A DNA stretch of 64,000 bases from Hydrogenimonas cancrithermarum (GCF_030296055.1 NZ_AP027370.1:1786501-1850500); one strand, 5' to 3'. Counted from the stretch's first letter, positions 32,491 through 42,254 are shown. The notes: a model not told the origin generated them from the letters alone. Numbers and translations: made by a program.

Positions 32491-34839
32491 ATGGAAATAG
32501 CGAAAAAATCGAGTGTGGCACCGGTCGAACCGGAAGAGATCGATATAAAAGAGTTGTTCAGGACAGTCGGGCGCTACAAGTGGTCGATACTCTTCATTAC
32601 CCTGATCTTTTTGGTCGGGGCGAGCGTCTACGCCTATTTCGCCCCCAACGTCTACAAAGCCACCACGACGATGAAGATCTCCACCGAGATGGCGAAAAAT
32701 GCCGGCGGAGATTTCATGAGTGCCGCTCTCGGTGGAGGAAACGTCAACCTCGACGACGAATTCGCCCTGATGAAGTCGCGTTTTCTGGCACAAAAGGCGT
32801 TGGATGACCTGGATATCGGAACACGCTACTTCACGATCGAACATTACAAGAAGAAAGAGCTCTACAAGGACTCTCCTTTCGTCATTTCGGCGGAGTTCAT
32901 CGATCCTGTTTTCTATGGACATGAGATCCAGTTGCTACCGGTCGATCAAAGCCATTTTCGCCTCTATACGAAACCGACATTGAAAGAGAAGATTTATTAT
33001 AAGATTTACAAATATTTCAATCTGCCTGTCCAACCGCTTATCGACTATGATCAGATTCATGAGTATGGAAAAAAAATAAGCACACCGTGGTTCGTCATCA
33101 ATATCCAGAAAGTGTACGACCTCAAAGACCAGGTCTACTCCTTCAGTATCGTTCCCAACAAGAACATGTACGGATTCATCCAGGGCGGAATCGACGCGGC
33201 GCCGATATCGAACTTCGGCAGCATCGTGGAGGTCTCTTTCCAGGATACGGTGCCCATGCGTGCTAAAGATATCGTCGAAGCGATCGTCAACGCCTACAAT
33301 GAAGAGAAGATCCGGCTCAAAACAGAGAGCGCCAACCGGACGCTCAACTTCATCGACAGCCAGCTCAAAGCGATCCACCAGACGTTGAAGAAGTCCGCGA
33401 GCAAACTTCAGAGTTTCAAGGCGACGCATGTCGTCATGGATATCGGAGCGAAGGCGGGGACGACGACGGCGAAACTGAGCGAACTTGAAGCGAAAGTGTA
33501 CGAGATCAATACACAGATCAATATATTGGACAACCTTCTGAACTACATCAAGTCCAACAAGGATATCAAAGGGCTCGACGTCAGTTCCGCCCAGCTGGTC
33601 GGCCCCGTTATCAGCAACCTTATCGTGAAACTTCAGGAGGCGGCCTCCCTTCGCTCGACGCTTCTGGTCGATTTTACGGAGCTTCATCCGGATGTCATCA
33701 AGGTGACCGAACAGATCAACCGCCTGAAGTCGATGCTGATCGAATCGATCAAGAGTACGTTGAACGGCCTGAAGATCAGAAAGTCTTCGTTGATAAAGCT
33801 GATCAACGAGAGCAAAGCGGCGTTGAGGGCCCTTCCGAAAGAGGAGCAGCAGCTCGCGCAGCTGACGCGTGATTTCATGGTCAACGAAAAGATCTATTCG
33901 TTCCTGCTTCAAAAAAGGGCCGAAACGGCCATCGTGGAAGCATCCAAAGTTTCGGAGATCCAGATACTCGATCCCGCGCTCGTCCCTGGCAGCCCAATCA
34001 AACCGAAAAGAAGCCAGATCGTATTGATCGGCCTGTTGATCGGATTGGTTCTGGGGCTGCTTCAAGCCTTTGTGCGCAAACTTCTCGACAATTCGATCAA
34101 ATCTGTGGAGGATATCGAAAAGCTCACATCCTTGCCGGTTTACGGTGTCGTGCCGGATATCAAGTCGAAGAAGATGAAGTCCGCTTACCTCGAATCGTTA
34201 CGCGTCATTCGGACAAACCTGGAGTTTTTGGGCATCGGGAACAAGTCCAAAGTGGTGACGGTCACCTCTTCCATTCCACAGGAGGGAAAGACGACGACCA
34301 CCGTGGAGCTTTCGAAGATCATCGCAAAAAGCGGAAAGAGAGTGATCGTTCTCGATCTCGATATGCGGCGATCCAAGCTGCACGAACTTCTCAAAATGCC
34401 GAACAAAGAGGGGATGAGTACTCTCCTCGCCGGCAAAGTTGGGCTGAAAGAGGCGATACAGCATTCGAGGGAGGAGAATCTGGACGTCATCACGAGCGGC
34501 CCCATGCCGCCGAACCCTTCGGAGCTGCTGATGTCCGATGCGTTCAAACGGGTCATCGCGACCCTCAGGAACGAATACGACTACGTCATGCTCGATTCGC
34601 CGCCGATCGGCCTGGTCGCCGACGCCATGATCGTCATGCGAATGTCCGATATCAATCTGATCGTGCTGAGGGCGAACTACTCCAAAAAAGATTTCCTCAA
34701 GAACATCAACCGTTTCGTCGAAGAGCATGAACTGAAAGCGGGCATCGTTCTCAACGGTGTCAAAACGGAGGCGAGATCCGGCGCCTATGGATTCGGTTAC
34801 GGATACAACTACGGATACAGTAACAATTACTACTCATAA
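32491..34839 (+). CDS. Wzc-like chain-length regulator / tyrosine autokinase
   Basis: This 782-residue bacterial tyrosine (BY) kinase controls polymerisation and export of surface polysaccharide. It has a Wzz-type N-terminus with TM1 around residues 33-52, a long periplasmic coiled-coil region, and a second TM (IVLIGLLIGLVLGLLQAF). The cytoplasmic kinase has Walker A SSIPQEGKTTTT near residue 592, Walker A' VIVLDLDMR and Walker B YVMLDSPP. The extreme C-terminus is a tyrosine cluster with eight Tyr in the last 18 residues, the usual autophosphorylation tail. ATG 32491 begins one base after the wza stop. A hairpin lies between it and the convergent PHP phosphatase, which is expected to reverse its phosphorylation. 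Confidence 0.94.
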   Translation: MEIAKKSSVAPVEPEEIDIKELFRTVGRYKWSILFITLIFLVGASVYAYFAPNVYKATTTMKISTEMAKNAGGDFMSAALGGGNVNLDDEFALMKSRFLAQKALDDLDIGTRYFTIEHYKKKELYKDSPFVISAEFIDPVFYGHEIQLLPVDQSHFRLYTKPTLKEKIYYKIYKYFNLPVQPLIDYDQIHEYGKKISTPWFVINIQKVYDLKDQVYSFSIVPNKNMYGFIQGGIDAAPISNFGSIVEVSFQDTVPMRAKDIVEAIVNAYNEEKIRLKTESANRTLNFIDSQLKAIHQTLKKSASKLQSFKATHVVMDIGAKAGTTTAKLSELEAKVYEINTQINILDNLLNYIKSNKDIKGLDVSSAQLVGPVISNLIVKLQEAASLRSTLLVDFTELHPDVIKVTEQINRLKSMLIESIKSTLNGLKIRKSSLIKLINESKAALRALPKEEQQLAQLTRDFMVNEKIYSFLLQKRAETAIVEASKVSEIQILDPALVPGSPIKPKRSQIVLIGLLIGLVLGLLQAFVRKLLDNSIKSVEDIEKLTSLPVYGVVPDIKSKKMKSAYLESLRVIRTNLEFLGIGNKSKVVTVTSSIPQEGKTTTTVELSKIIAKSGKRVIVLDLDMRRSKLHELLKMPNKEGMSTLLAGKVGLKEAIQHSREENLDVITSGPMPPNPSELLMSDAFKRVIATLRNEYDYVMLDSPPIGLVADAMIVMRMSDINLIVLRANYSKKDFLKNINRFVEEHELKAGIVLNGVKTEARSGAYGFGYGYNYGYSNNYYS

Positions 34840-34843
34840 AATA

Positions 34844-34870
34844 CTATAGGAACTTTATCGGTTCCTATAG
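34844..34870. terminator. Bidirectional hairpin between convergent wzc-like and PHP phosphatase genes
   Basis: A perfect 10-bp stem, CTATAGGAAC (34844-34853) with GTTCCTATAG (34861-34870), encloses a 7-base loop. It lies four bases after the kinase stop and includes the stop codon of the opposite gene. No T run follows on either side, so it is a weak or factor-assisted terminator at best. Confidence 0.5.
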
Positions 34871-35605
34871 CAGGGTATTGTTCAAAATATTGTTTTTTTC
34901 AAAAACTCTCTGGAGCCTGTCGGAGTGAAGCATCTTCGCCAGTGTTTCGGTCTGGCTCAGTTTATGCACATCGCTTCCCAGAAAATCGACCATTCCTTCA
35001 TCGGCCAGTTTGTGGGCCACCTTTTGAACATTTTTCGAATATTGGCCGGCCAACGAGTTGATGTTGAGCTGGAAAAGAACGCCGTGCTCCTTGAGCGCTT
35101 CATACTCTTCAAAATCGTCATGCATAAAGAGATATCTTTCCGGATGGGCCAATACGGGCCGATACCCCGATGTCTCCAGTTCGAAAATGATATCCCATAA
35201 ATTGTTCGGAGCGCGCGTATAGGACATCTCGAAAAGTACACAGTTACCGTTGAACGTCAATATCTCTTTTCTCTTGATCAATGCACTGAAATGTTCGTCC
35301 AGATAATACTCCGACGCGGCTTCCAGTTCGATGTCGATTTCATGGTCGGCAAGTGCATCTTTTAAATACTCGAGTTTTTCAAGAATGATCTCCCTGCTGT
35401 TTTTGTAGCGGTGCCACATGGTATGTGGAGTCGTGATCAGTTTTTTGTATCCCATCGCTTTGAACGCTTTGATCAGTTTGATCGATTCATACATCGTTTT
35501 GGATCCATCATCGATACCGGGAATCAGATGGGAGTGTATGTCGACATAGAGAGTCTCTCTCTTTTTTTGAGGTTTGTGCAACAGTTTTTTGAAAAAATTG
35601 GTCAT
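34865..35605 (-). CDS. PHP-family protein-tyrosine phosphatase (CpsB/YwqE type)
   Basis: CpsB/YwqE enzymes are metal-dependent phosphatases that dephosphorylate BY kinases. The 246-residue protein shows all four PHP motifs: VDIHSHLIPGIDDGS (residues about 21-35), TTPHTMWHRY, the VLAHPERY strand and the final DFLGSDVH. Length is typical for the family. The gene is convergent with the Wzc-like kinase gene, its probable substrate, rather than in the same transcript. It is the last gene of the long minus-strand glycan locus; a gap of 96 bases separates it from the preceding glycosyltransferase. Confidence 0.92.
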   Translation of the reverse strand: MTNFFKKLLHKPQKKRETLYVDIHSHLIPGIDDGSKTMYESIKLIKAFKAMGYKKLITTPHTMWHRYKNSREIILEKLEYLKDALADHEIDIELEAASEYYLDEHFSALIKRKEILTFNGNCVLFEMSYTRAPNNLWDIIFELETSGYRPVLAHPERYLFMHDDFEEYEALKEHGVLFQLNINSLAGQYSKNVQKVAHKLADEGMVDFLGSDVHKLSQTETLAKMLHSDRLQRVFEKNNILNNTLL

Positions 35606-35701
35606 GCTGATCGGCTCTTTGTCTCCGTGGATTTATGAATTTCTGTGTGTAAGTACCGAATAGATCGGCAAAAAATCGTGTTTGTAAACTGAAATCGTGC
35701 G

Positions 35702-36919
35702 CTATGTTACCATATTTTCATCGCCTGCATTCCTGCCGGCAGCACGCCCGACTATCTTGGCGGCCGCCGCCTCGACCGAAAAAGTATCATGTAGCAGTCT
35801 CAATGCATTTTTCCCCATTCTCTCTCTTCTCTCTTCGTCGAGAAGCTTGACCGCATTCTCGAAAAAGCGTTCGTCTTCCCCGTTGATCGTGACATATCCG
35901 GCACCGGCACTCTCTATGATCTCCTTCAGGTCGTTGCCGGCGTTGATGCTTCCGAGTATTGGCATACTCTGGACCATATAGCCGAGCAGCTTGCCGGGAA
36001 AGTTGTGTGTCGTATGGTTTTTATGGAGGGTGAAAAGCCCAATGTCACACTCTGCAAGCAACCGTTTGAACTCCTCCTGCGATACCGGCGGCAGGAGTGT
36101 CATATTGGTGAGGTTTTGCTCGACGATGGCGTTTTGGACCTTCTCGACTTCATCACCCGCTCCGACCAGAAGAAAGTGGGCCTCTGTATACTTCTGCATC
36201 TTTTTTGCAAGCCTGACGATGTTCATCATGTCCTGCGCATGGCCGATATTCCCTCCGTAAAAGTAGATCACTCTCTTTTCGAGGCCCAACCGTTTTCTGT
36301 AAAGGCCCGTGGCGTCGACAGGCGAATTCTCCGCCCAGTTGTACAAAATTTCCGTCGCAGCTTTCGCTTTCATTTCTTTTCGAAACCATTCGAGGTTCTT
36401 TTTCGACATCAGGCCGATCGTGTCCGCGGCGGCGTAGTTTCTCTTCTCGAAGTGGCGGAAATATTTTTCGACCAAAGAGCCTTCGCGTATCAATCCCTGA
36501 TCGACCGCCCATTGAGGGAAAATATCTCTGAGTATCAGATAGCTGGGCGCATGCCATAGCTTTTTGAGCCGCTCGACGAGCGGACTCCAGAAGATGGTCG
36601 GAGAGTAGTAGACGATGAGATCGTGCGGCTCTCTTGTAAATTCCTCTTTGAACGCCTGCCATGCGCGGCGGGAAAGAAGTGTTTCGTTGATCGCACGTTC
36701 GACTTTGTTTACGTTTTTTATTCTGCCGCTTTTGAAGCGGTAGATCGTGATGCCGTCGAGCGTATCGACCGATTTTTTTCGTTTGGAACCAGGGGCGGGT
36801 GTGACAACCGTCACTTCATGCCCCTCTTTTTTCAACCGGCACGCGAGTTCATGCATCATTTTGGCACCGATTTTTATACTGTCCGGCAGGTAGTCGTCGA
36901 TAATGAGGCAGATTTTCAT
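35702..36919 (-). CDS. WbuB-like glycosyltransferase family 4
   Basis: This 405-residue GT-B enzyme has an N-terminal acceptor domain (KICLIIDDYLPDSIKIGAKM) and a C-terminal donor domain with VIYFYGGNIGHAQDMMNI, FLLVGAGDE and the GT4 motif around CDIGLFTLHKNHTTHNFPGK. It closely follows the style of WbuB, the N-acetyl-L-fucosamine transferase of E. coli O-antigen. It sits directly downstream of the three UDP-FucNAc biosynthesis genes, with a one-base gap to capG/fnlC. The likely reaction is transfer of L-FucNAc to a lipid-linked acceptor on the cytoplasmic face. Donor specificity is inferred from neighbours. Confidence 0.82.
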   Translation of the reverse strand: MKICLIIDDYLPDSIKIGAKMMHELACRLKKEGHEVTVVTPAPGSKRKKSVDTLDGITIYRFKSGRIKNVNKVERAINETLLSRRAWQAFKEEFTREPHDLIVYYSPTIFWSPLVERLKKLWHAPSYLILRDIFPQWAVDQGLIREGSLVEKYFRHFEKRNYAAADTIGLMSKKNLEWFRKEMKAKAATEILYNWAENSPVDATGLYRKRLGLEKRVIYFYGGNIGHAQDMMNIVRLAKKMQKYTEAHFLLVGAGDEVEKVQNAIVEQNLTNMTLLPPVSQEEFKRLLAECDIGLFTLHKNHTTHNFPGKLLGYMVQSMPILGSINAGNDLKEIIESAGAGYVTINGEDERFFENAVKLLDEERRERMGKNALRLLHDTFSVEAAAAKIVGRAAGRNAGDENMVT

Positions 36920-36920
36920 C

Positions 36921-38051
36921 TCAAAGCCGCTTTTGCCATACCGTTCGATTCACATAATCGGTGTAGGAGAGGATGATGCGAACGACCTTGTCCGATACAT
37001 TCGGCATCGAGTAGTCGGCGACCTCTCTCAATGTATCCGGTTTTTGTGTTTCGAGAACTTTCAATCCCTGCATGACACGCTCTTTTTTAAGCCCTACCAT
37101 CATCACGCTCGCCTCTTCCATCGCTTCGGGACGCTCGTGTGCTTCGCGAATATTGAGTGCCGGGAATTTCAGAATCGAAGACTCTTCGCTGATCGTTCCA
37201 CTGTCGCTGAGAACCGCTTTCGCATCCATCTGGAGCCGTACATAATCGTTGAAGCCGAGGGGTTTGAGGAGTTCGATCTTCGGATGAAAAACGATCTTTT
37301 TCTCGTCGATCCTCTTTCGGGTCCTCGGATGGGTCGATACGATGACGGGCAGGCCGTAGGTTTCGGCGATGGCATTGAGCGTCTCTACCAGTGCTTCGAA
37401 GTTTCGGTCGCTGGCGATATTCTCTTCCCTGTGTGCCGAAACGACGAAATATTTCCCTTTTTTCAAAGAAAGCCTGTCGAGAATATCCGAGGCTTCGATG
37501 TCTTCGAGTTTGCTTTGAATCACTTCGTACATCGGGCTGCCGGTTTTTATGATTCTATCGGCGGGAAGGCCTTCGCGAAGCAGATACTCCCTCGCGATAT
37601 CGCTGTAGGTCAGATTGACATCGCTGATATGATCGACGATTTTTCGATTCGTCTCTTCCGGAACGCGCTGGTCGAAGCATCGGTTTCCCGCCTCCATATG
37701 AAAAATGGGAATTTTTCTCTTTTTCGCGGGGATGGCGCAAAGGCAGCTGTTGGTATCGCCCAAAACCAAGAAAGCGTCCGGTTTTATCTTCTCCAGCAGC
37801 GGATCGATCCTGATCAGGATGTTACCGATCGTTTCGGCCGGCGTACCGAGAGCGGCATCGAGAAAATAGTCGGGTTTGCGAAGGCCGAAATCTTTGAAAA
37901 AGACTTCGTTCAACTCATAATCGTAATTCTGCCCGGTATGGACGATAACATGGTCGATCGCTTCCGTGGCATCCAGCTTTTTTATGACGGCGGCAAGGCG
38001 GATAATCTCCGGCCGTGTTCCGACGACGGTCATCACTTTCAGTCGTTTCAT
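36921..38051 (-). CDS. fnlC: UDP-N-acetyl-L-fucosamine synthase (C2 epimerase)
   Basis: The 376-residue protein belongs to the WecB-like non-hydrolysing 2-epimerase family. It has TVVGTRPEIIRLAAVIKKL, IVHTGQNYDYELNEVFF, LVLGDTNSC, IFHMEAGNRCFDQRVPEETNR, STHPRTRKRI and LSDSGTISEESSIL. The sequence NEVFF and NRCFDQRVPEE are typical of the FnlC/CapG branch, which makes UDP-L-FucNAc. It lies one base upstream of the WbuB-like gene and one base after capF/fnlB. The order and content (dehydratase, reductase, epimerase) reproduce the full UDP-FucNAc pathway. Confidence 0.93.
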   Translation of the reverse strand: MKRLKVMTVVGTRPEIIRLAAVIKKLDATEAIDHVIVHTGQNYDYELNEVFFKDFGLRKPDYFLDAALGTPAETIGNILIRIDPLLEKIKPDAFLVLGDTNSCLCAIPAKKRKIPIFHMEAGNRCFDQRVPEETNRKIVDHISDVNLTYSDIAREYLLREGLPADRIIKTGSPMYEVIQSKLEDIEASDILDRLSLKKGKYFVVSAHREENIASDRNFEALVETLNAIAETYGLPVIVSTHPRTRKRIDEKKIVFHPKIELLKPLGFNDYVRLQMDAKAVLSDSGTISEESSILKFPALNIREAHERPEAMEEASVMMVGLKKERVMQGLKVLETQKPDTLREVADYSMPNVSDKVVRIILSYTDYVNRTVWQKRL

Positions 38052-38052
38052 T

Positions 38053-39162
38053 TCAAACCTTCAAAAAGTAAGTATCGGGATTTTCGGGGTCGTATGTCTC
38101 GTTGGCCCAAATGAGCAGTATCATCTCTTCGTCGCCGATGTTGGTGATATCGTGGGTATAGCCCGGGATCATTTCGAAAACCTCCATCTTTTCGTCACTC
38201 GCCCGATACTCGATGATTTCGTCACTGTGAATCTGGCGTAGTTTGATGCTGGCTTTTCCTTTGACGACGAGGAACTTTTCGTTTTTCGTGTTGTGATAGT
38301 GGTTTCCGCGGGTGATACCCGGTGCCGTCGTCGAAACGGAGAACTGTCCGCTGTCTATGGTCTTTAGAAACTCGTAGAACGTTCCCCTCTCGTCTTCGTG
38401 TCCCTGAAGTTCATAGGAAAATCTATCTGTCGGCAGAAAGCTGAGATAGGTTGCATAAAGCGCTCTTTCGAAACCTTGGCCGACACGGGGAACGAGAAGC
38501 GTCTCCCTGCTCGCTTTGAATGCCTGCAGAAGGTCACGGATCTCTCCGAGGCTCTTTTTGTAGACGGGAGAGATATCCGGATAGACAACGCCCGATTTTC
38601 CGTTCTCTTCCAGATGCCTGACGAAATGGCCCACGACATCGTCGATATAGACGAGGCTGAGTTCGACGTTTTCGTCACTGATCTGAATCGGTATGTCGCG
38701 TGCGATGTTGTAGCACCATGTCGCGATGACGGTATTGTAGTTCGGCCGCGACCATTTTCCGAATACGTTGGGAAGGCGGTAGATATAGACGGTGGCATCG
38801 TTTTGTTTGGCATAGGCTTTTAAAACTTCTTCGCCTTCGCGTTTGCTTTTGCCGTAATCGTTGTTGCGTTCGGCCTGGATCGACGAGCTCATGAGAATCG
38901 GCGTTTTCTTGCCATTTCGGGCTAGAATATCGACGAGCTGTCTCGTCAGGTCACGATTGCCCTCGTAGAACTCTTCCGGTTTTTCCGGGCGGTTGACGCC
39001 GGCCAGATGAAAGATGAAATCCGCTTCCAGCGCCACTTTTTCCAGCGTTTCCGGAGTGTCGTCTTTCTCGAATGTCAGAGCTTCCACACCCTCCATCCGC
39101 CCGATGCGTTCCATAAGGTTTTTTCCGATAAACCCGCCGCTTCCGGTTACGAGAACTTTCAT
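38053..39162 (-). CDS. fnlB: CapF/FnlB-type bifunctional reductase with cupin domain
   Basis: The 369-residue enzyme has an N-terminal SDR domain (VLVTGSGGFIGKNL, residues 2-15; YGKSKREGEE with the Tyr-Lys pair) and a C-terminal cupin (GITRGNHYHNTKNEKFLVVKG). This two-domain build is specific to CapF (Cap5F), the second enzyme of UDP-L-FucNAc synthesis. The cupin metal ligands His-x-His are present. It overlaps the fnlA stop by one base and is followed one base later by fnlC. Gene symbols fnlB and capF both apply to this family. Confidence 0.93.
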   Translation of the reverse strand: MKVLVTGSGGFIGKNLMERIGRMEGVEALTFEKDDTPETLEKVALEADFIFHLAGVNRPEKPEEFYEGNRDLTRQLVDILARNGKKTPILMSSSIQAERNNDYGKSKREGEEVLKAYAKQNDATVYIYRLPNVFGKWSRPNYNTVIATWCYNIARDIPIQISDENVELSLVYIDDVVGHFVRHLEENGKSGVVYPDISPVYKKSLGEIRDLLQAFKASRETLLVPRVGQGFERALYATYLSFLPTDRFSYELQGHEDERGTFYEFLKTIDSGQFSVSTTAPGITRGNHYHNTKNEKFLVVKGKASIKLRQIHSDEIIEYRASDEKMEVFEMIPGYTHDITNIGDEEMILLIWANETYDPENPDTYFLKV

Positions 39163-40187
39163 CAGATGACTCCGAACTCTTTCAGGTCCTCCTGGATTTC
39201 ACGAAGATTGAAGAGCATTTCGCGAAGCTCCTCCTCGTTGAGGCGGTAGGTGTTGTGGGAGTGGTATTCGTCTGCCTGGGTGATGACGTCCTGCCCCTCT
39301 TCGAAATATTTGTCGTAGTTGAGGTCTCTGTTGTCGGCGGGAATGCGGTAGTAGTCTCCCATGTCGATGGCCCGTACCATCTCCTCTTTCGTCAAAAGCG
39401 ACTCGTAGAGCTTCTCCCCATGGCGCGTTCCGATGATCTTGACGGTATGATCGGGCCGGCCGAGCATGTTTTTCAGCGTATTCGCGAGGAGTTCTATCGT
39501 CGCGGCGGGGGCTTTCTGTACGAAAATATCGCCGTTCCTGCCGTTTTTGAATGCGAAAAGAACCAGTTCGACCGCCTGGTCGAGACTCATCATGAAGCGT
39601 GTCATCGAAGGATCCGTTATCGTGATCTCCTTGCCCTGGCGAATCTGGTCGATGAAAAGAGGAATGACGGAACCGCGTGAAGCCATGACGTTGCCGTAGC
39701 GCGTACATGCGATGGTGATCTGTTCGTCATCCAGGTTGCGGGATTTCGCGACAGCCACTTTTTCCATCATCGCTTTGGAGACACCCATCGCGTTGATGGG
39801 GTAGACCGCTTTGTCCGTGCTGAGTACGATGACCTTTTTAACGCCGGCTTCGATAGCGCAGTTCAAGACGTTTTCTGTACCGACGACATTGGTTTTGACC
39901 GCCTGCATCGGATGAAATTCGCAGGAAGGAACCTGTTTGAGCGCAGCGGCGTGGAAAATATAATCGACGCCGCGCATGACATCGACGACCGAGTTGACGT
40001 CGCGTACATCACCTAGATAAAATTTCAGTTTCGGATTTTTGTAGAACTTGCGCATATCGTCCTGCTTCTTCTCGTCGCGTGAAAAGATGCGGATCTCTTT
40101 GATATCCGAATCCAAAAATCTTCGTAAAACGGCGTTTCCGAACGAACCCGTTCCGCCTGTAATCAAAAGTGTTTTGTCTTTAAACAT
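39162..40187 (-). CDS. fnlA: UDP-GlcNAc 4,6-dehydratase/5-epimerase
   Basis: This enzyme starts the UDP-L-FucNAc pathway from UDP-GlcNAc. The 341-residue SDR has the NAD loop TGGTGSFGNAVL (residues about 9-20) and VDYIFHAAALKQVPSCEFHP. The catalytic-site segment is YPINAMGVSKAMMEK, where Met replaces the usual SDR Tyr, as is characteristic of CapE/FnlA. RYGNVMASRGSVIPLF and the tail GEKLYESLLTKEEM match the same family. It overlaps the upstream glycosyltransferase gene by eight bases and the downstream fnlB by one, so transcription is likely continuous. Alternative: another FlaA1-type dehydratase, but the fnlB/fnlC neighbours make FnlA nearly certain. Confidence 0.94.
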   Translation of the reverse strand: MFKDKTLLITGGTGSFGNAVLRRFLDSDIKEIRIFSRDEKKQDDMRKFYKNPKLKFYLGDVRDVNSVVDVMRGVDYIFHAAALKQVPSCEFHPMQAVKTNVVGTENVLNCAIEAGVKKVIVLSTDKAVYPINAMGVSKAMMEKVAVAKSRNLDDEQITIACTRYGNVMASRGSVIPLFIDQIRQGKEITITDPSMTRFMMSLDQAVELVLFAFKNGRNGDIFVQKAPAATIELLANTLKNMLGRPDHTVKIIGTRHGEKLYESLLTKEEMVRAIDMGDYYRIPADNRDLNYDKYFEEGQDVITQADEYHSHNTYRLNEEELREMLFNLREIQEDLKEFGVI

Positions 40188-41034
40188 TCTTTTCCTTTTC
40201 TTTGTTTTTCATTTCTATATATTTTACATCGATTAAAAAAGTCCACCATAATCCTTGCAGAAAATGATAGATGAATCCCGGTTTTCCATCCAGGAATCCA
40301 AGTTTTAAAAAATAACGATAAAAATAGTAGATAAATGGGCGAACCAGCGGTGGCATCAAGGGATTCCAAATATATTCGCGAATCCAACGTTTTCTTTGTG
40401 CCTGCGTACCGAAAAGGTCGGCAAATTCATCTTTTTTTTCATTCTTTTTACGTTCATCGTATTTGATAAGCTCCAAGGCTTCGTATGTCGCATATTTGTT
40501 GTGTTTCGATATCCATTCCGTTATGCCTTTGTGATCATCGTGAATGAAATCGTTTTTCAGTTCTCCAACGATACCGTTGATAACCACATGTTCATTCATG
40601 TCCCGATCGACGGAAGCTTTTTCTTTCCTGAAAAGGCGCAAAATTTTCGTTCCGTAATATCCACCGTGTTTGATCCATCGACCCATGAAATAGAACCTGA
40701 ATTTGATCATATATCCATCTGCACGTGGATTGTCGAGTTCTTTTTCGATTTCCTGTTTGAGCTCCGGCGGTAGATATTCATCGGCATCGAGGAAGAGCAT
40801 CCATTCCGTCTTTATTGGAAGCTCTTTGATCGCATAATTTCTTTGGGCGGCATAATTATCAAATTTCCTGTAAAAAGTTTTTGCACCGAGGCTTTCCGCG
40901 ATTTCTACGGTTTTGTCCATTGAGCCACTGTCGAGTACAAAAACCTCTTTTGCCCATCCTACTACGTTGCCCACGGAATGTTCAATATTTACTTCTTCAT
41001 TCAATGTCAAAATAACGACAGTTAGATTGATCAA
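40180..41034 (-). CDS. Glycosyltransferase family 2 (WaaE/KdtX-like)
   Basis: The protein of about 284 residues is a GT-A fold enzyme with LTVVILTLNEEVNIEHSVG at the N-terminus. The donor metal site is MLFLDADEYLPPEL, and YGTKILRLFRKEKASVDRDMNEHV follows (fragment), all typical of WaaE-like lipopolysaccharide core beta-glucosyltransferases. The C-terminal part (VRPFIYYFYRYFLKLGFLDG) may associate with the membrane. I chose TTG 41034 because GAAAGG lies six bases upstream; another TTG at 41067 would add eleven residues. It overlaps fnlA by eight bases and lies at the GC-poor border of the cassette. Confidence 0.85.
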   Translation of the reverse strand: MINLTVVILTLNEEVNIEHSVGNVVGWAKEVFVLDSGSMDKTVEIAESLGAKTFYRKFDNYAAQRNYAIKELPIKTEWMLFLDADEYLPPELKQEIEKELDNPRADGYMIKFRFYFMGRWIKHGGYYGTKILRLFRKEKASVDRDMNEHVVINGIVGELKNDFIHDDHKGITEWISKHNKYATYEALELIKYDERKKNEKKDEFADLFGTQAQRKRWIREYIWNPLMPPLVRPFIYYFYRYFLKLGFLDGKPGFIYHFLQGLWWTFLIDVKYIEMKNKEKEKNV

Positions 41035-41123
41035 TTCATGCCTTTCAAAAAAATCTGATTTACACAATTATTTTACTAAAAATAACATCTATCTATTATT
41101 ATAGAAGGACCTTATGCAATGGG

Positions 41124-42254
41124 TTATCGTGATAACACGTCATTCATGCATGCAATTAGTTTTTCAGCATAATTTTCCCAATGCCACTCGAGCAATTCGT
41201 CGTTGAAATTGAATTGGTCGGGCTTTTGAGTGATGATGAATTCGATTTTATCCGCCAAATCTTCAGGATCGTTCCACTGGTAGTAAAGTGCAGCTTCTTT
41301 GGATATTTCGCGGTTGATGGGAATATTCGAGCAAAGAGCGGGAAGATGAAAAACTTTGGCTTCAAGCATGGAAAAACCGAATGATTCACACAGTGTCGTG
41401 TAAAGCATATAGTCGGATGAAGCATAGAGTTGATTGATCTCTTCCTGAGGAACGAAACCGACGAAACGGATGATGTCATCCAAGTCATGTTGTTCAATCG
41501 ACTTGGTCAATTCATCGTAATACTCAGGTTCGTCCGATTTCGCAAAGGTACAAATTACTTCAAATGGAGGCAGCAATCTGTTTTTTTCGAATTTGACTAT
41601 TTTGAGTGCATCGAGAAGAATATGGATACCCTTGTGACGGGCTAGGTGAGATGGATAAAGGAATGTCGTGACTGTACTGTTTTCTTTTTTTGTAATGTTC
41701 GTTGTTTGTCCGATACGACAGAACTCCTTTTCCGATGCGTGGTAAAGAATATCTATTTTATTTTCCGGTATATTTAGTGTATCGATCAGTTGGAGTTTAA
41801 GACTTTTACTCGGGGTGATGATTAAATCCGCCCAAATAGCGGAAAGTTTTATAAGAATGCGCTTGATAGCAAAATCTATATGCTGTCGTCGGCCGTATAG
41901 ATTGCGGATATTTGTGCAAAAATAGAGTGCGTTCATTTCAAAAAGTATATGTTTGCAGGATGCTTTGACCGGTCCGAAATTTGCGAATGAAATTAAAAGG
42001 TCTATTTTTTTTTCTTTTATTATTTTGTTGATGTGCCAATTATCCAAGAGAATTCTCTTCCAACCCGAACTGTATGTTTCCGGGAATCTGATTATCTCTA
42101 CATTACTTTCAAATGCAGAAGTGTCAAATTCATCATTGACAATGACAAGCCATTCGAAATCATGACCAGATTTGGCCAATGCTTTCATCATATTGTTCAA
42201 ATGCCGTTTGGCACCCCCCATTTTCGCAGAAATGGCATGTACCAAAATTTTCAA
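41124..42254 (-). CDS. Glycosyltransferase family 4
   Basis: The 376-residue GT-B protein has an N-terminal ILVHAISAKMGGAKRHLNNM (Gly-rich acceptor-side loop). A linker with AIWADLIITPSKSLKLQL follows, and a donor domain with FLYPSHLARHKGIHILLDAL, VGFVPQEEINQLYASSDYML and CESFGFSMLEAKVFHLP. The E-x7-E motif of GT4 is the Glu pair in the last two segments. Linkage and donor cannot be read from sequence. The gene is A+T-rich. Its ATG overlaps the end of the polysaccharide deacetylase gene by four bases. Confidence 0.88.
   Translation of the reverse strand: MKILVHAISAKMGGAKRHLNNMMKALAKSGHDFEWLVIVNDEFDTSAFESNVEIIRFPETYSSGWKRILLDNWHINKIIKEKKIDLLISFANFGPVKASCKHILFEMNALYFCTNIRNLYGRRQHIDFAIKRILIKLSAIWADLIITPSKSLKLQLIDTLNIPENKIDILYHASEKEFCRIGQTTNITKKENSTVTTFLYPSHLARHKGIHILLDALKIVKFEKNRLLPPFEVICTFAKSDEPEYYDELTKSIEQHDLDDIIRFVGFVPQEEINQLYASSDYMLYTTLCESFGFSMLEAKVFHLPALCSNIPINREISKEAALYYQWNDPEDLADKIEFIITQKPDQFNFNDELLEWHWENYAEKLIACMNDVLSR

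Noticed and set aside
41122-41135. Perfect GTTATC-GT-GATAAC palindrome at the end of the GT4 gene as an operator or terminator
   Set aside because: The loop is only two bases, no T tract follows, and it overlaps the stop codon. It is short enough to occur by chance in A+T-rich DNA.
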